A stretch of 64,000 nucleotides of DNA, taken from the NCBI GenBank assembly GCA_023055355.1, contig JALJCS010000001.1, positions 56,115,381-56,179,380 of the forward strand, given 5' to 3'. This DNA is from Agelaius tricolor (lineage: Eukaryota > Chordata > Aves > Passeriformes > Icteridae). The position numbers and the translations under genes are program-made. The notes beneath the pieces are model-generated. The model did no database searches. It had not been told where the DNA came from and was given only the letters and a program-made list of their open reading frames with translations. Positions 24,998 through 37,110 of the stretch are shown here, piece by piece (positions within the stretch are counted from its first letter, which is position 1; each line of letters begins with the position of its first letter).

Positions 24998-27133
24998 ATA
25001 AACATACAGAGAGTCTTTAGGGTGAGATTTGATGAAATGGGAATGATGGTAAAGGTCTTCTTTTCTAACTTTCGCTAAGGTAAAGAAGTTATAACAACTT
25101 AGGGAGAAAGAGGAGAAAGTGAAAAGCTGTATTTTCCCCATTACTGAGATCCGTCTTGGTTAGAAGTGCTTTGTACAAAGCTGGTAAAAGTTACATAAAT
25201 ATTTTCTTGCCTTTGGGAGCCATCTCTGTCAAGACAAGCAGGTACTCTACATCTGGCTGTCTCCTTTCATGTTTTTACTTGGCACTGCTCACACCGAAAC
25301 TGGACAGTACAATGTTGCTCATGTTTTCTCTGAAACCCCTGTGTACATGGTCTGCTCATGCTGCTTACAGGGACTGCTGGAGCTGATGAGAGCATTTATC
25401 TGCAAGAGAGGGCAGCCAGCTTTCTGGTAAGGCTGCTGACAGAAGGAATTGATTTCATAATTAGAGCTAAATGGCACCTCCCTGGCAACAGACACGTTGA
25501 GTCACATCTGCTATGCATGTACCTCTAGGCTGTTCTCTTGGAAACTGTCCTGTATGGGATCTGCCTGCCTCTCAAAACCAGGAACAAAAATGACCTTTTT
25601 GAACAGTTCATTTCAGCCAGGTTTTCCAGCTACTGAGTGTTTACAGCACCTATTGCGCCACTTGTTTTTCACAGTTTCCAGATATCCTGTTTTAAGGCAG
25701 GTGTCTTCACTGTATCCCCTGGGCTGAATGAGATGTCATAAACCATTATAAACTCCACAATGTAAATAAATTTACAACAAGAACACAATACAGCTTCCTA
25801 TACAGCTTTGTGATTAACTAAACATATATGATTTCCCCAAATTTTTGAAACAATATTCTCTGATCAAGATATTGCTTTTACAAGGTAAGGCAATAGCTGT
25901 TTTCAAAATTTAATGTATACAGGCTCAAAAAAAAGGTGGAAATTATCCAGCCAACAAGACTGAAACAGCAATTAACTAAGGAGAATCCTATGAGCTGACC
26001 TGAACAGGCAAATAGACCTTCACGTGTGTCTCCTACATGAAAGGACATATCACTGAAATTTTGTCACTTACCATGATTCCTCCTCTACACAGGAGATAAT
26101 TAATCATCCTCTTGCCCTTTATTAGGTAGATGGAGCTGTGATTGAAATTATGCATTCATTAGAGTAATCAGAGTTCAAAAAACACTTGACTTAACAAATT
26201 AAGTAGATCAATACATAGCTTCACTTTTCAGTAACAAAATGACACGTAGTATAAGAAATTGCAGAGTAATTAGGACCTGTATTTTCTTTCTCTTCACTCA
26301 GTAATTCCACTTTTTTTCTTTTCTCTGTTTTCTTCATGTAATGAAGGTTCTCTGATCTTCCTAAAGAAATCTGTCAAATTGTTTCATATTCAGCTTTTGA
26401 AAAAAATGTCAAATTATTTTTCCCAGGAGTATAAACAATGATACTAAAGGAAAAGAAAGAAACTCCAAACATCAAAAGACAAAGCCCTCCAGAATTTTTA
26501 GTGATGAACAATAACAAGTGACTTCATTTATTAAAAGGTAGATTACAAGCGGTGCGGGAAATTATTTGGTGGTTTAAAACGGCAGTGCAGAATTTCCTGT
26601 TATTCATCTATTATTTCCTCTCTCCTTCAAATGTAATATTAGTTAAATGATAGCTTGTTTCTTCATTATGTTCAGGAAATATGATTCAACATTTCTGCAA
26701 TGTTTCTTGTAAATGAAAGTAACTATACTTCTAGAAATTATAATGTTTGATATTAATCCCTGTAGATAGCATTTCACTTGGAAAAGTAAACACAAATGTA
26801 AATGGAAAATATTTCCAGCTGATTAGAAAAAATGTGAAATCAAAAGTGCTTCCAAATACAGTGTTGTGATTGCTTCAACAGAATATTGAGTATAAAGAAA
26901 AATAATTTTTCTGTGAAAGAAACCAAGAGCTCATATTGATGTTAAGTACAACACAATATTATTATTAGAATATTATTCAATTTTTTTGTTGAGATCAGTA
27001 ATTTGTTTACAAAATCATACCTTTGAAATAGTATTTAGATATTGAAAGATGAAAAAAAATGTAATTTTGGCTAGTAAACATCACTGTTTAAAATATTGTT
27101 CTTTATTTCTTCTTTGACATTGATAATCTCAGA

Positions 27134-27305
27134 ACAGGTCCAGTGAAAGCAAGTTGCTCAGGACTCCATTCAGCTGAGTCTGGTCTGAATATCTTCAAGC
27201 CAGTTCTGATCTTATCCAAGAACAAAGAATCCACAGCTTCACTGGGCAACTCGTTCCAGGGCTTGATCATGCCCAAAGCCGCATAGTGTCTGAAGCCTTT
27301 TCAAA
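27134..27305 (-). mobile_element. Old CR1 3'-region fragment, minus strand
   Basis: The reversed CR1 pattern is recognisable as GTTGCTCAGGACTCCATTCA at about 27153, then TGAATATCTTCAAGCCAG at 27186, then the ATCCACAGCTTCACTGGGCA block at about 27229 and TCGTTCCAGGGCTTGATCAT at about 27251. It is highly diverged, with both ends eroded and no terminal unit visible. Confidence 0.68.
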
Positions 27306-28374
27306 ACATTTTGAAAATATTCTATTAACTGCTATTTTAGATTAATTATTACACACAGAATAATTGGGAACAATGTCTGGTGCTATAGAGGATTTTTCAG
27401 AGATCAGAGTAGAAATCTTTTCTATTGCAATTCTTAGGACACCACCATTCCATGAATAGTAAAGAGATAACTGTGTTATAAAAATCCCTAATGACAAAAT
27501 TTGTTTTTGAAAAGAATAGACTGAGATAAACTTATTTTACTTGAGAGTCATCATGAACCTTATATATCTTAATATAAAATTACTTTGATGTGAATTTTCA
27601 ATGCTTTTATGCTGCCTTCCCAGGATTGATTAAAATAATTTCCATTGTGTACATAAACATATCTCTGTAAAATTATCAATGACCAGGACCCTATTAGGCA
27701 TTATAAAATGGAAAACCTTTCTCTGCATAACCATATATGTTTTTGTGAAGCAAAACTGAGACCTTGCGTAAAAGGGCAAGAACTTTGAAGGTTGAAGAAA
27801 GGAACAGGGTTGGAAATTAATTAATTAAATGAAGCTTCTTAAATATCTCTGGAGATATAAAAATTATCTTCTAATCATTAGGGATGCTGTATACCTACAA
27901 ATCAAGGCAAGATCTGGAGACAAAAAGTTTTCTTTATATTTTTCTCCTCAGTGTCTTTTTCCACAAAAAAAAGGCATATTAATGCTACTCAGACAGACAG
28001 TGCTGCTTCATCTAGGGCAAGTTCCTGAGGGAAAGAAGGCAGGGGAGAGAACAGAAATTACAGACCAGTTATCCTAACTTCAGTTTGTGCAATAATAGCA
28101 ATATGAAATGATACATTTTTGTAAAAACCCCAAAAATAGAGTGAGAATGGGTACCAACAAATGTAAATTTGACAGGAACATATCATAGCCTCTGAATTTC
28201 CTTCTCTGTTGATAGGAATTTCTGAATATGAGGAATGGTATATATTGACCTCACCACTGTCTTTTGTTTTGTGTGACATTTTCACGAAACAGAGATGTTC
28301 ATGAAATTGCTATGAGGCAGATACATGTTTAGGAAACCATGTTTAGTCGTTATTAATGGTTCCTTGTTTTCTAG
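27306..28374. other. Non-coding interval between CR1 relics
   Basis: AT-rich, with no gene supported. It contains an 82-codon frame at 27829-28077 with no recognisable features. Confidence 0.6.
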
Positions 28375-28640
28375 CATTACGTATTGAGCGGTGTTCTGCA
28401 GAGATCAGTCTTGTGCCCGGTTCTTATCAATGTTCTCATTAGTGACTTGAGTCATTGAGTAGGTAGTCAATGATTAAATAGTGTAGTGTGCTTATTAAAT
28501 TTCCAATGACATCAAGCTGTGAGGGTCTGTAAACATATATGAGGACAGACTTAAAAAGATCTTGAAAAATTAGGGAAATTATTTAAATAAATTGGATGCA
28601 ATTCGGTAACAAGAAATGCAGAACACGAAGTTTAAATGAT
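28375..28640 (+). mobile_element. CR1 ORF2 (reverse transcriptase) relic, plus strand
   Basis: This is a decayed copy of the late part of the CR1 reverse-transcriptase region. It is recognisable by CAGAGATCAGTCTTGTGCCC near 28399, TTCTTATCAATGTTCTCATT near 28421, TTAGTGACTTGAGTCATTGA near 28439, and AATGACATCAAGCTGTGAGG near 28504. The pattern corresponds to the catalytic-region stretch around the 'polymerase GSVLGP...FADD' motifs of CR1-type enzymes. Stops and indels occur throughout, so it is not functional. It may extend towards 28930, but I cannot follow it there with confidence. Confidence 0.65.
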
Positions 28641-28890
28641 CAAAAATTTCAATAAGTCATAATACATGACACAGTAATTTTACAGATTAGAATCTGAGGC
28701 AGACTGAGTTGATTTTTTCCTTAACATTAGATACCAAAATGTTCCAGACATCCATGTCTGATGTATTTATTTTATTATTCTTTTAGACATTTGGAAGAAA
28801 TACCTTTTCATGGAACCTTACTTGTTCTAAAAATCTGTTTAAGATTCCTTAGAAATGTATCTATGTCTCCAACGATTATAAAAGAAGCCC

Positions 28891-28928
28891 AGATATAGAT
28901 ATAGTTATATAGATATCAGATATAGATG
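28891..28928. repeat. Degenerate AGATAT-type low-complexity tract
   Basis: Imperfect AGATATAGATATAG-type units interrupted by GTTATAT and TC. Possibly a decayed tandem repeat. Confidence 0.7.
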
Positions 28929-29143
28929 TCCATTCTGTAGAAAGACAAAAACATATTAAGTGTTAGAGACAGATAATTTTCTCTTAAATCAAATGAGAAA
29001 AATCCTCCTTATTTGAAGTAATTATAAAGGATTCAAAGTGAGTTAAAGAACAGGAAGTCCTATATGTAGGTTTACCAGACATAATGAGGGAGCACCACTG
29101 GTTCCTACAATTCATTAGCCAGCTTCTCTTCGCCTACTCCCTG

Positions 29144-29176
29144 CCAAAATCATACCAAAATCACACCAAAATCTCA
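29144..29176 (+). repeat. Three-unit 11-bp tandem repeat
   Basis: Three successive 11-mers, CCAAAATCATA, CCAAAATCACA and CCAAAATCTCA, differ only near their 3' ends. This is a tiny minisatellite or local duplication. Confidence 0.85.
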
Positions 29177-31794
29177 CTATTCAGGGGAAAAAAAGTATTT
29201 GAAGAGCAGATGTTCAAAACATTGAGTCAACAAGTCAAACAATGCAATGTTGGTGCCACTCCTCTGAAGTCTGGCCCAATATGCCAAATCACTTCATACT
29301 TCTCCATCTAGATCTTATGGCTGGCTGCTAGAAATCACTGTGAGCACTCAGGTCCCTTGAGTCATGCAAGTGTCCATCCTGGCTACTGGCTTTGACAAAA
29401 TTTCTTGAAAGGGCTATCCAAATACTGCCAATAAGCAGCAAGAGCCCAGCTGCTTGAACAGATGCAGCCCAGATTTTATTTAAAATGGGTTCAGTTCTTG
29501 TTCTGATCCATAGAATCATTTCAATCACCCTCCACCAAGACCTAATGGGTTATCATAATGAACAAGAGCTAGGGATAGCTGTATGCTAAAGACTTTTTGC
29601 ATGTTATTGACAAACACTAACCAGGTGTTCAACAATCTGCTGAAAGACGTGGATAGTCTTCCTGTCTAGTGTTGGATTTTGGGGTCATTTACATTGGTTT
29701 ATGGACCATGGATTTGTAAACGGACAAACCTAAAAGTAGAGAACCTGGGAATAGCTGATAAAGCACTCAGAGTCTCTAGCTACCCATTACATGCAACCGA
29801 GCTAATTTCAGTTGACTGAAAATGCTTTTCTTTTTCTGCTGAAGAGCTTTGTGGGAAGAATGTGACAGCCACTTTTGGCTCCCAGCAGGCAGATTTTTTT
29901 TTAACACAATGTCAAAGGAAATTTTTTTGGAACTTAGAGAAATCTTTATATAGAGTCCCAGGACTCACAGTATTGGGTAGAACCCAGAAGTCCCAGTGAC
30001 AGTTTGTTTCTCACAGAAGTTTCAGTCTTCACTCTTTCATCCACAATAAAATTGGGAATGTGCTACCCTACAACTGAAATTCCCACATCTTCCATGTTTC
30101 TTTCCACAATATCAGAGGAGTTAGACAGATAGAATCTATCACCAGGAGTTTGCATATACTATTTAGTCCCAGCAATAAATTGTTTCAAAAAAGAAAATGC
30201 AGACTTAACCAAAATGAACAGCAAAAGCAGCAAAACTCACAGGATTTGTTTCTTTAATCTGTTAGTATTTTGCTTGTGAGGATTTGAGCTTGCACTTAGC
30301 AGTCATATGGACCATATAAGTCAAGTCTGATACCTGCTGTCACTGTCTGCGTCAATCAAGTGACAGTGTTATTTCCATCGAATTTATTAGAGCTGTGTGT
30401 CCCTGGACACTGGCTCTGAGAGCTGAACAGCCAGGAGCCTAAACCAGGAGAAGTTCAGTGACATTTGGATGAGAATGATTCAGTGCCTGTTTCTTATTGA
30501 GGAAGGGGATAGGAACAAATAGGTTTACGCATGCAAGGAGCTCTGTGCTCAAGGTCTGTAAACAATGAGAGTCACTATTTCATAAGTGTTCTGTGACACT
30601 TTTGTTATGAAGTAGAGAGTACAAGGATGCCCATAAATCAATAGACATAGATGAGGGGTACATGTGTTGTGACCAGCAATGAGCAGAAAGGCAAGCACCT
30701 TGTGCCCTGTCACAGCCAAAGCAGATCTTGGCCTGCCACTGTGAGACTGGTTTCTTCCTTTTGTCCTCCCTCTTCCTCATGTCCTAACACCTCCTGGGAC
30801 CTGGTCCCTGTCACCTTGGATGTCTTTTCTGCGCTCTCCAGTTGCAGTTCTAATGCCTCTTGTGCCCCCTCAGCCCACGGCTAAGTGCTGCTAATGCCCT
30901 TCTGCTCTGACTTTTCTAGATGGACTTGTTTTCCTCCCTAGAGTGAATTTTCACCTGCTAACTCTCACTCTTTCTCAGTTTCTTGGAAATAGTTTGTTAA
31001 AGCTTTAGAGCATGATAAAGTGGTGGAAGCATGGATTTTGCTGACCTCAGTAAGGATTGCTGTGAGAGTTTTGGCAAGTGATCTTTGTAAATGATAAAAA
31101 CCCTTTGAAAATATGTATATAAACTACCAGTGGAATACATCTTGACAGATGTCTTTTCAACTCAAAGAAAATTTTTTGTTTTAATAGCATCAAGCTGTTC
31201 TATTCTGACTTCTTATGCCCACAAGCCCAAATAAAAATCAGAACTGCTTTCCAGAAGAAAAAGGGAAAGTATTTTACATAAGGAGTTCAATGCCAAAAAG
31301 TGGATTGGCATGAACACCTGGGCATCTGACTTGATGATCAAATTTGAGGTCACAAAAACTAAAGAAAACACAGCACTAGTAAAAGAGCATGAGAAATACC
31401 CATAGAGGTGAATAAATCCTCACTGTCACTGCCTTAAAATGGGAATTTACAGCATTGTTATCTGAAGAAAGCTGTCTAGACTGTGGAAATTCTTATGCTT
31501 ATGGAAGATTCTCAGAATGGGACATAAGCAAGCTCTTAATCTGCCCAGGTTATATCCTGACAGGCTGAAAGGATATAAAATCAGCAATAGTCTGCTTTGC
31601 TATGTATTTTCCTCTTTGGAAGTATTTGCATTTGTGTATGACAAACAGTGTCTTTTGAGTTCTTTTTTAGCTGTCCTTTGCAGTGAAAAACATATTTAAA
31701 AACTTCCTTTGTATCTGACTGATACTGTCATTACTTTGTAATGACATCCATCCTGAGAAGCCTAACTGCCCAATTTCTGTGTGCAGCCCTTATT

Positions 31795-32034
31795 TTCTCA
31801 TTGGCCTAGGGTGACTTTATAACACTTGTATCCCCAACCGAGACATTCCATTGTTTAATATTATTAATTTTTCCATGTTTGTGAGTATTTTGCTTGTTAA
31901 ATAAACAGTTTTCTCCACTTCTCTCAAAGGAGGTTTATGTCTCCCAAACTGGTGGAGGGAGGGGCTGCTTGAATTTGCTTTCTAGAGGGACCCCATTCAG
32001 AGGTTTCCTCCCACATTTGCCCTAAACCAGGACA
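31795..32034 (+). mobile_element. Avian ERV LTR, 3' part
   Basis: The 3' half of an avian endogenous retrovirus LTR. It shows GGCCTAGGGTGACTTTATAA near 31803, the polyadenylation signal AATAAA at 31900-31905, AGTTTTCTCCACTTCTCTCA just after it, TCCCAAACTGGTGGAGGG near 31942, GGTTTCCTCCCACATTTGCC near 32002, and it ends with CCCTAAACCAGGACA at 32034. The upstream half is either missing or too diverged to follow. No primer-binding site or retroviral gene remnant follows, so this is probably a truncated solo LTR. I place it with ERV-L-like avian LTRs from memory of the pattern only. Confidence 0.72.
31900..31905 (+). promoter_or_regulatory. LTR polyadenylation signal AATAAA
   Basis: A canonical hexamer inside the LTR, followed by a T-rich stretch (CAGTTTTCTCC). 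It could still act as a polyadenylation site for a transcript crossing it in the plus direction. Confidence 0.55.
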
Positions 32035-35000
32035 CTCATGCATCTCCAGCCTTATACCTCCATTTCTCTGTGAAAAATTATTTCAATGCAACCTTAGGTC
32101 TCAATACTATAATAAAATGTACTCTGATTCCTCAGTGAGGATCCTCTCCTGCATCACAGCCATTTACTCTAGCATAACATTCTCTAGTGTTTTGCACAGA
32201 TGCAGCATAAATATGCCCTCAAAAGAGAACCATTACAGCTCAGGCCCTTGATCTCAGATCCTCATTATGCAGTCCACCCTCTAATTCACTTGAGGACTTC
32301 CTTGATGTTAATTTGCATAATACTTCATTTTATTAGCTGAATACACAGTGTATTTCCTATCATGAAGGCATATAAATGAAGCAAGTTTTTCTGTGGAAAG
32401 AACCTTACTTAAATAAGAATATGAACTTGCAAACCAAAGGCTAAGTTAAAATTATGTCTGTTTCTCTGTAGGAGCAAGTATCGTGCTGATTAGGGTATAC
32501 AGTAATCTCACTTTTGTTGGAATTTGGATGAGAAAATTTTAAGTGTTCAACACCTAAACACACATTCCAGACTTTGGAAAATCATCCTCAGCATCAAAAA
32601 ATGTTTTTTCAAGGATCCTAAAATATTGCTCTTTGACAAAGGAACAAATATTTATTCCAAAGTTAGGAGCCTTAATGGAGGGTACTTAATTGATGGAGTA
32701 AAACCACCCTGCTTCTTATAGACCTGAAAGGGTTCTTCCATGACCTAGTCCTTCATAAAATATGACAAACTTGTAGATAAGATATGAACCTCTTATCTTT
32801 GTCAATCTAATTGTTAAACTATTGCATTAAAAAATAGCCTAATTTTTTATCACCAGAGCTTTCAGAATGACCCTAAATATATAACACTGCTAGACTGCAT
32901 GGCCATACTGTATTTACAGTGTACACATTTCCAGTATGATGGTTGATAGATTTTTTTCTACTTTCAGTCTTAGTATGAAAACACATATTGCACTCACATT
33001 GGAAAAAAGAAATATCAAGATATATTTGCATCTTTTGTAAGGGACATAATGAAAACTAATCTTTTATTATATATTTTTATATGTTAAAACATACCTTAGT
33101 TTATAGAAGACATGCTGTAATTTTTTCCCAAAATGGGTCCCCTTCCTTGAGACTTGTGGCTGTTGGCAACTGACTGGCAATAAATTTACACTGATATTAC
33201 ATAAAATCAGCTGCTGTCGTCAGCGATAGTTCAGCATACTAAGTGCTTATTTGAACTTCTAGTTCTGGTTTCTCAGTACATTCATTTTACATGGCAATGT
33301 GTGGTGTATTCTGGTAAGCACTGACAAACTTGCCCACCTTTTCAAGATGGGACTGAGGAGCTGCCACCCTCCATCCCTGAGCTGCTCCCTCCTTGACATA
33401 CTTTTTAATAAATGTCTCTGAGTTCAGTTGTAACATGGACACATTTTTCAATATAAAGATGTAGTCATTTACAGGTGGACTAGCTATTTCACTGAAAAAA
33501 TCCATCTTAGAAACATTGAATGGCCACATTTTCCCGTCAGGCTTTCTTTGCTCACAGTGGATGACTAAACAAAGAGGTCTGAGATATATCAAAACTTTGC
33601 ATTGGATTAAATGTTGTTACAGGAAATAATAAACTCAGTTTTCTCTCAACTTGTCATTGTCCTATTTTTTTTCCCCTACCTCATTCACTTAGCAGCCCTC
33701 ATGCACTTGTCTCTTTCCGCTGTGAATTACGTCAGGCAGCACGTTGGTGCTCGCTGAGATGCTGGGCAGAGGCTCTGAGGGAATGCTGCTCCCACCTCCA
33801 GCTGACAGGAGCAAAAGAAGCTCTGCATCACAACACTGCTGTACCCCAAGATAGAGAAAAAAAAAACGCCAAGCATTTTCTAATAGCCATGAACAGATGA
33901 TATTGAATGTTTTTGTCAGGCCTCTGTCCTATTAGCTTGTGGGTCAGATGTGAAGTGGCTTTTCCTTTGTTTTATTCTGCACAGAGTGCAGTGGCTCTGT
34001 AGACAGCAAGCATTTTCTTTGGAAAGATTTTAAGCAGTGCAGCCAGAAGCTTGTCATCTATCTTTAATACTACAAGGATATGACATTAATCAATTTCCAG
34101 TAAATCTCTGTTTCATGTCTGAGCATGCAGGTTTTATTCTTCCTGGTAGTTGTTCTAATTGCCCTGCTAAATGCAGCAAATCTGTACCTCTGGGAGCAGT
34201 AACACTCCAACACTCTTTCCACAGCTCTGAAATCAGTCAGTGGTAGAACATACTTACTTCAGATGGCCAGATACTCATTTTCTCAGTGATTTTAGCCTGA
34301 CTTCTTAAGAAAATCAGGTATATGTGGAAACATTGTTTCAATGGCATTCAGCCCTGCTCTTTCTCGAGTAACTTCTAAATATATTTTTGGGCATTTTCAG
34401 CTATACTTGACAATGTCTAGATAACTCAAAGCTATTTAATTCTGTTGACCTTTGTGAAAGTAGGTGGATGTAAATCAATTTTATCCCTTCAGTCTGACTT
34501 CCTAGCTGCAAAGAGAGAGAGAGACCCTAAAGCCAGACAGTAACTCATACAAGACAACCAGTCAATCTCCATCACAGCAAATTTTGCTGATGCCCCTCTG
34601 GCAGATCATGTATGGACAGAAAATTCAGGAGGCTGTAGGTGGTTTGAGAGAGCCCTAGCTAGAAGTGGAAAAGTTTCAGTGATGACTGCAGCTGAAAAAT
34701 TTTAGAACACAGAGAAAATTGAATGTGTTTCTGAAAAAAAACAAGGCTAGTGCTTGAACAGGTAGAGAAATTCCAGGGACACTGTAGAGACTTAAGGCTA
34801 ATACACTTACTCCAGTGGAAGACATGCAATACATTAGTACATTGGAAGAAGAAAACATGGACCAGAGGAGGCACCTACATCCCTAGGTTAATTGCTTTAT
34901 TGGTCCTGCAGCTTACAAAAAAATATAAATACCTGCTTTCGTTTGCTGCAGTTTAAAAGATTTGAAACAACTCCAGGAAGGTACTTTGCAAAATTCAGTA

Positions 35001-36849
35001 TGAGTGATTTTATCTTCAGCTATGCAAATTTGTGTCACTTTTTATAGATCAGAAAGTTTCCTAAGCTGAAAAATCAAATGCATTTTATTTTGCTCTTGTA
35101 TCATCCTGAAAGTGAAGGTTGGATTATTTTCTGTGTTCTGTCAGAAAAAAGTAACAAATTTAGCTCCTAGAGCTATATGAGCATATCACTCCTAAATTGA
35201 TCTGCACTCATGTTGCTTTCCTTCACTTCTGTTGGTATATTTACCTTTCAGACTAAAGATAAAACACTGAGTTCTGACCAGAGAAATGATCATTCTAATA
35301 TACCAGTTTTAAAAATTCTCTGGTCATTTGAAAACACAAGTGACATAATAAATCAAAATGTCAAGCTATTCTTTTCCTCTTACTACTTGTTATGCTCTCT
35401 TTTAATTTCTCTACTTTCTGCAGTTTTATTTAGGAGAGAGAGGGGTTTTCTTAATTTTGCATTACTGTCATAAACTCGATTGAGGACTATGGAGACTTAA
35501 TCAGAGACTCAAATAAGAGCCTTTACAGATGGCTGTATTTAGTCACTGGAACTTCTCTTCTGAACTGCATAGTTATGAAATATTGCTTTTGATTTACAAT
35601 TGAAACAGTATCCATTTGTTTGGGGTTTTCTTCAGTAACCCCTTCCCCAAACAGCACACAGTAAACACTTTATTCTTTTTAAAATGAAATATTACCTGTT
35701 ATTTGGAGTTTTTTGATCCAAATTAATTTATTAAACCTGTTCATCTTTAAAAAGAAAATATACTAAATTAATATTTAGTGGTTTTATTTACTGTATTTAT
35801 CAATATTTATGCAAAATAATTATTTTTTCCTTAATCCAAACTCTTCCCTAACTTCAACACAGGATTTTCAAATAATTTTTATTTTTCCAGAGGTATATCT
35901 TTTGATAGACTAATTAAGAAAAATCATCATAATTTTTAAATGAATATTTTAATTTTCTCTATTAAACTTCATTAAATCGAGATATAATATTAGTCTATCT
36001 TTTGTCCTCTTATAAGGACAATAAATGTATCAGTTTAGGATATTGTTACACATGCTGCAGAATTCATGACTTATAAGGAGAGATAAAAAGGAATCACTTT
36101 TCACAAGCTTAATTTCCAAGTTTTTCTAAGTTGTCTGCCATTTTCCTGCCTGCTACCAATGGCTGCAGTTTTGTGCCATAGTGTTATCCAGGTTACCTGT
36201 ATAAGAAATCTTTCTGTACTGTGAGCAATCAATTTGAATCCAGCAGTAGAAAGTAGAAGAGTGGGAAATCCAGAATCTACCCTGCTCCTCCTCCAGGGCC
36301 GTGCAAAGAGACAGTGCATCATTGAGGAGCCATCACTCTTGGAGTCCAAAAAGAAAAAATGTATTTAAAAGGCCTCATATAGTTTAATCTTTAGTCTCAG
36401 TCTTAAGGAAGATGGGTCTTGGTGTAAGTTGTTGCTACTTTATAGAGTTTGCTTTCTTGTGGCTCCCTTTGTCCGTGTCAATGTCCAAGGCCGAGCTGCT
36501 CTCTGTGAGCAGGTGAGCCAGAAGCTGGACCAGTAGAGATCTCACCATGGTGACTTGCCTGAAGACCCCAAACTCAAGGAGAAAAGCTGAGAAAAGAGGT
36601 CCTTTGAGAGCCCCAAGGAGGGGACCAGCAAGGAGATGAAATGGAGTCTGTACCAGGCAGGGTATCCAGCCCTGGTAATGATGCCAGACAAACGGCAGGA
36701 GACAAGGGCAGATCACACTTGTCCAAAGGGGACCTCATGAACCCACTCACCTGGGGTTTGAGGCCAAGGCTTATCCAGCAGGCAGGGCCAGAGGCAGGGT
36801 TGGAGACCTGGCAGCTTTCAGCTGGGCTGAAATCTTGAAATTTGCTGAG
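32035..36849. other. Unique AT-rich non-coding DNA
   Basis: No gene is supported. The interval from about 35740 to 36000 is extremely AT-rich. A CpG-containing patch with TTACGTCA lies at 33718-33755. A 101-codon minus-strand frame (33287-33592) has no recognisable domain. From about 36430 to 36830 the DNA is GC-richer with overlapping frames on both strands (93 codons minus, 65 codons plus) and I cannot assign it. It directly abuts the CR1 relic and may be an unrecognised repeat. Confidence 0.6.
34511..34524. repeat. Short (GA)n run
   Basis: About six or seven GA units within an otherwise mixed sequence. Confidence 0.8.
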
Positions 36850-37110
36850 GAGCTTGTCTCATCAGCAAGGCCATTAATTAAAAACATTGGTGGGTGTTTG
36901 CTCTCTGGGGGATACTCTCAGTAACCAGCTGTCAGCTGGTTTTGTGCTGCTGATCACCACCCTTGAGACCAGCTAACTTTCCACCCACTTCATAGTCCGT
37001 GTTTCAGCCCATATCTCACTAATTTGGATACAGGAACACAGTGGGCGAGGCCTGAATGAAGTCACAGAGAACAGCTTTCCATGCCACCTCCACTGGCACA
37101 GCCCTGTCAG
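36850..37110 (-). mobile_element. CR1 ORF2 (reverse transcriptase) relic, minus strand
   Basis: On the minus strand this matches the CR1 polymerase region. TTCCACCCACTTCATAGTCC near 36979 and CTAATTTGGATACAGGAACA near 37019 are the reverse complements of conserved CR1 blocks, and the reversed 'terminal FADD-type' end lies near 36860-36880. Several stops and frame breaks are visible, so it is a dead fragment. The 9-bp perfect palindrome at 36923-36941 lies inside it. Confidence 0.68.
36923..36941. repeat. 9-bp palindrome with two CAGCTG boxes
   Basis: AACCAGCTG, a single T, then CAGCTGGTT form a perfect inverted repeat with a one-base centre. The two arms create overlapping CAGCTG-type E-boxes. 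It lies within CR1-derived sequence. Confidence 0.8.

Larger units (their letters stand above)
23313..27133. other. Unique AT-rich non-coding DNA
   Basis: No gene is supported, and frames are at most about 76 codons. The TTTTC repeat, a short hairpin at 24267 and a CpG-retaining patch at 26545-26585 are the only structures noted. Confidence 0.65.
28641..31794. other. Unique AT-rich non-coding DNA
   Basis: No gene is supported. It contains a GATATA-like degenerate tract at about 28891-28928 and a three-unit 11-mer repeat at 29144-29176. A GC-richer patch lies at about 30650-30960. No transposon end was recognised. Confidence 0.62.

Noticed and set aside
24944..25141. Minus-strand frame ending in a Lys/Arg/Glu repeat
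   Set aside because: The repeat is the translated TTTTC microsatellite.
29505..29530. CATAGAATCAT string resembling a reversed CR1 terminal unit
   Set aside because: The adjoining sequence does not continue the CR1 pattern.
33287..33592. 101-codon minus-strand frame with protein-like composition
   Set aside because: I recognise no family. Without conservation or transcript evidence, chance is the simpler reading.
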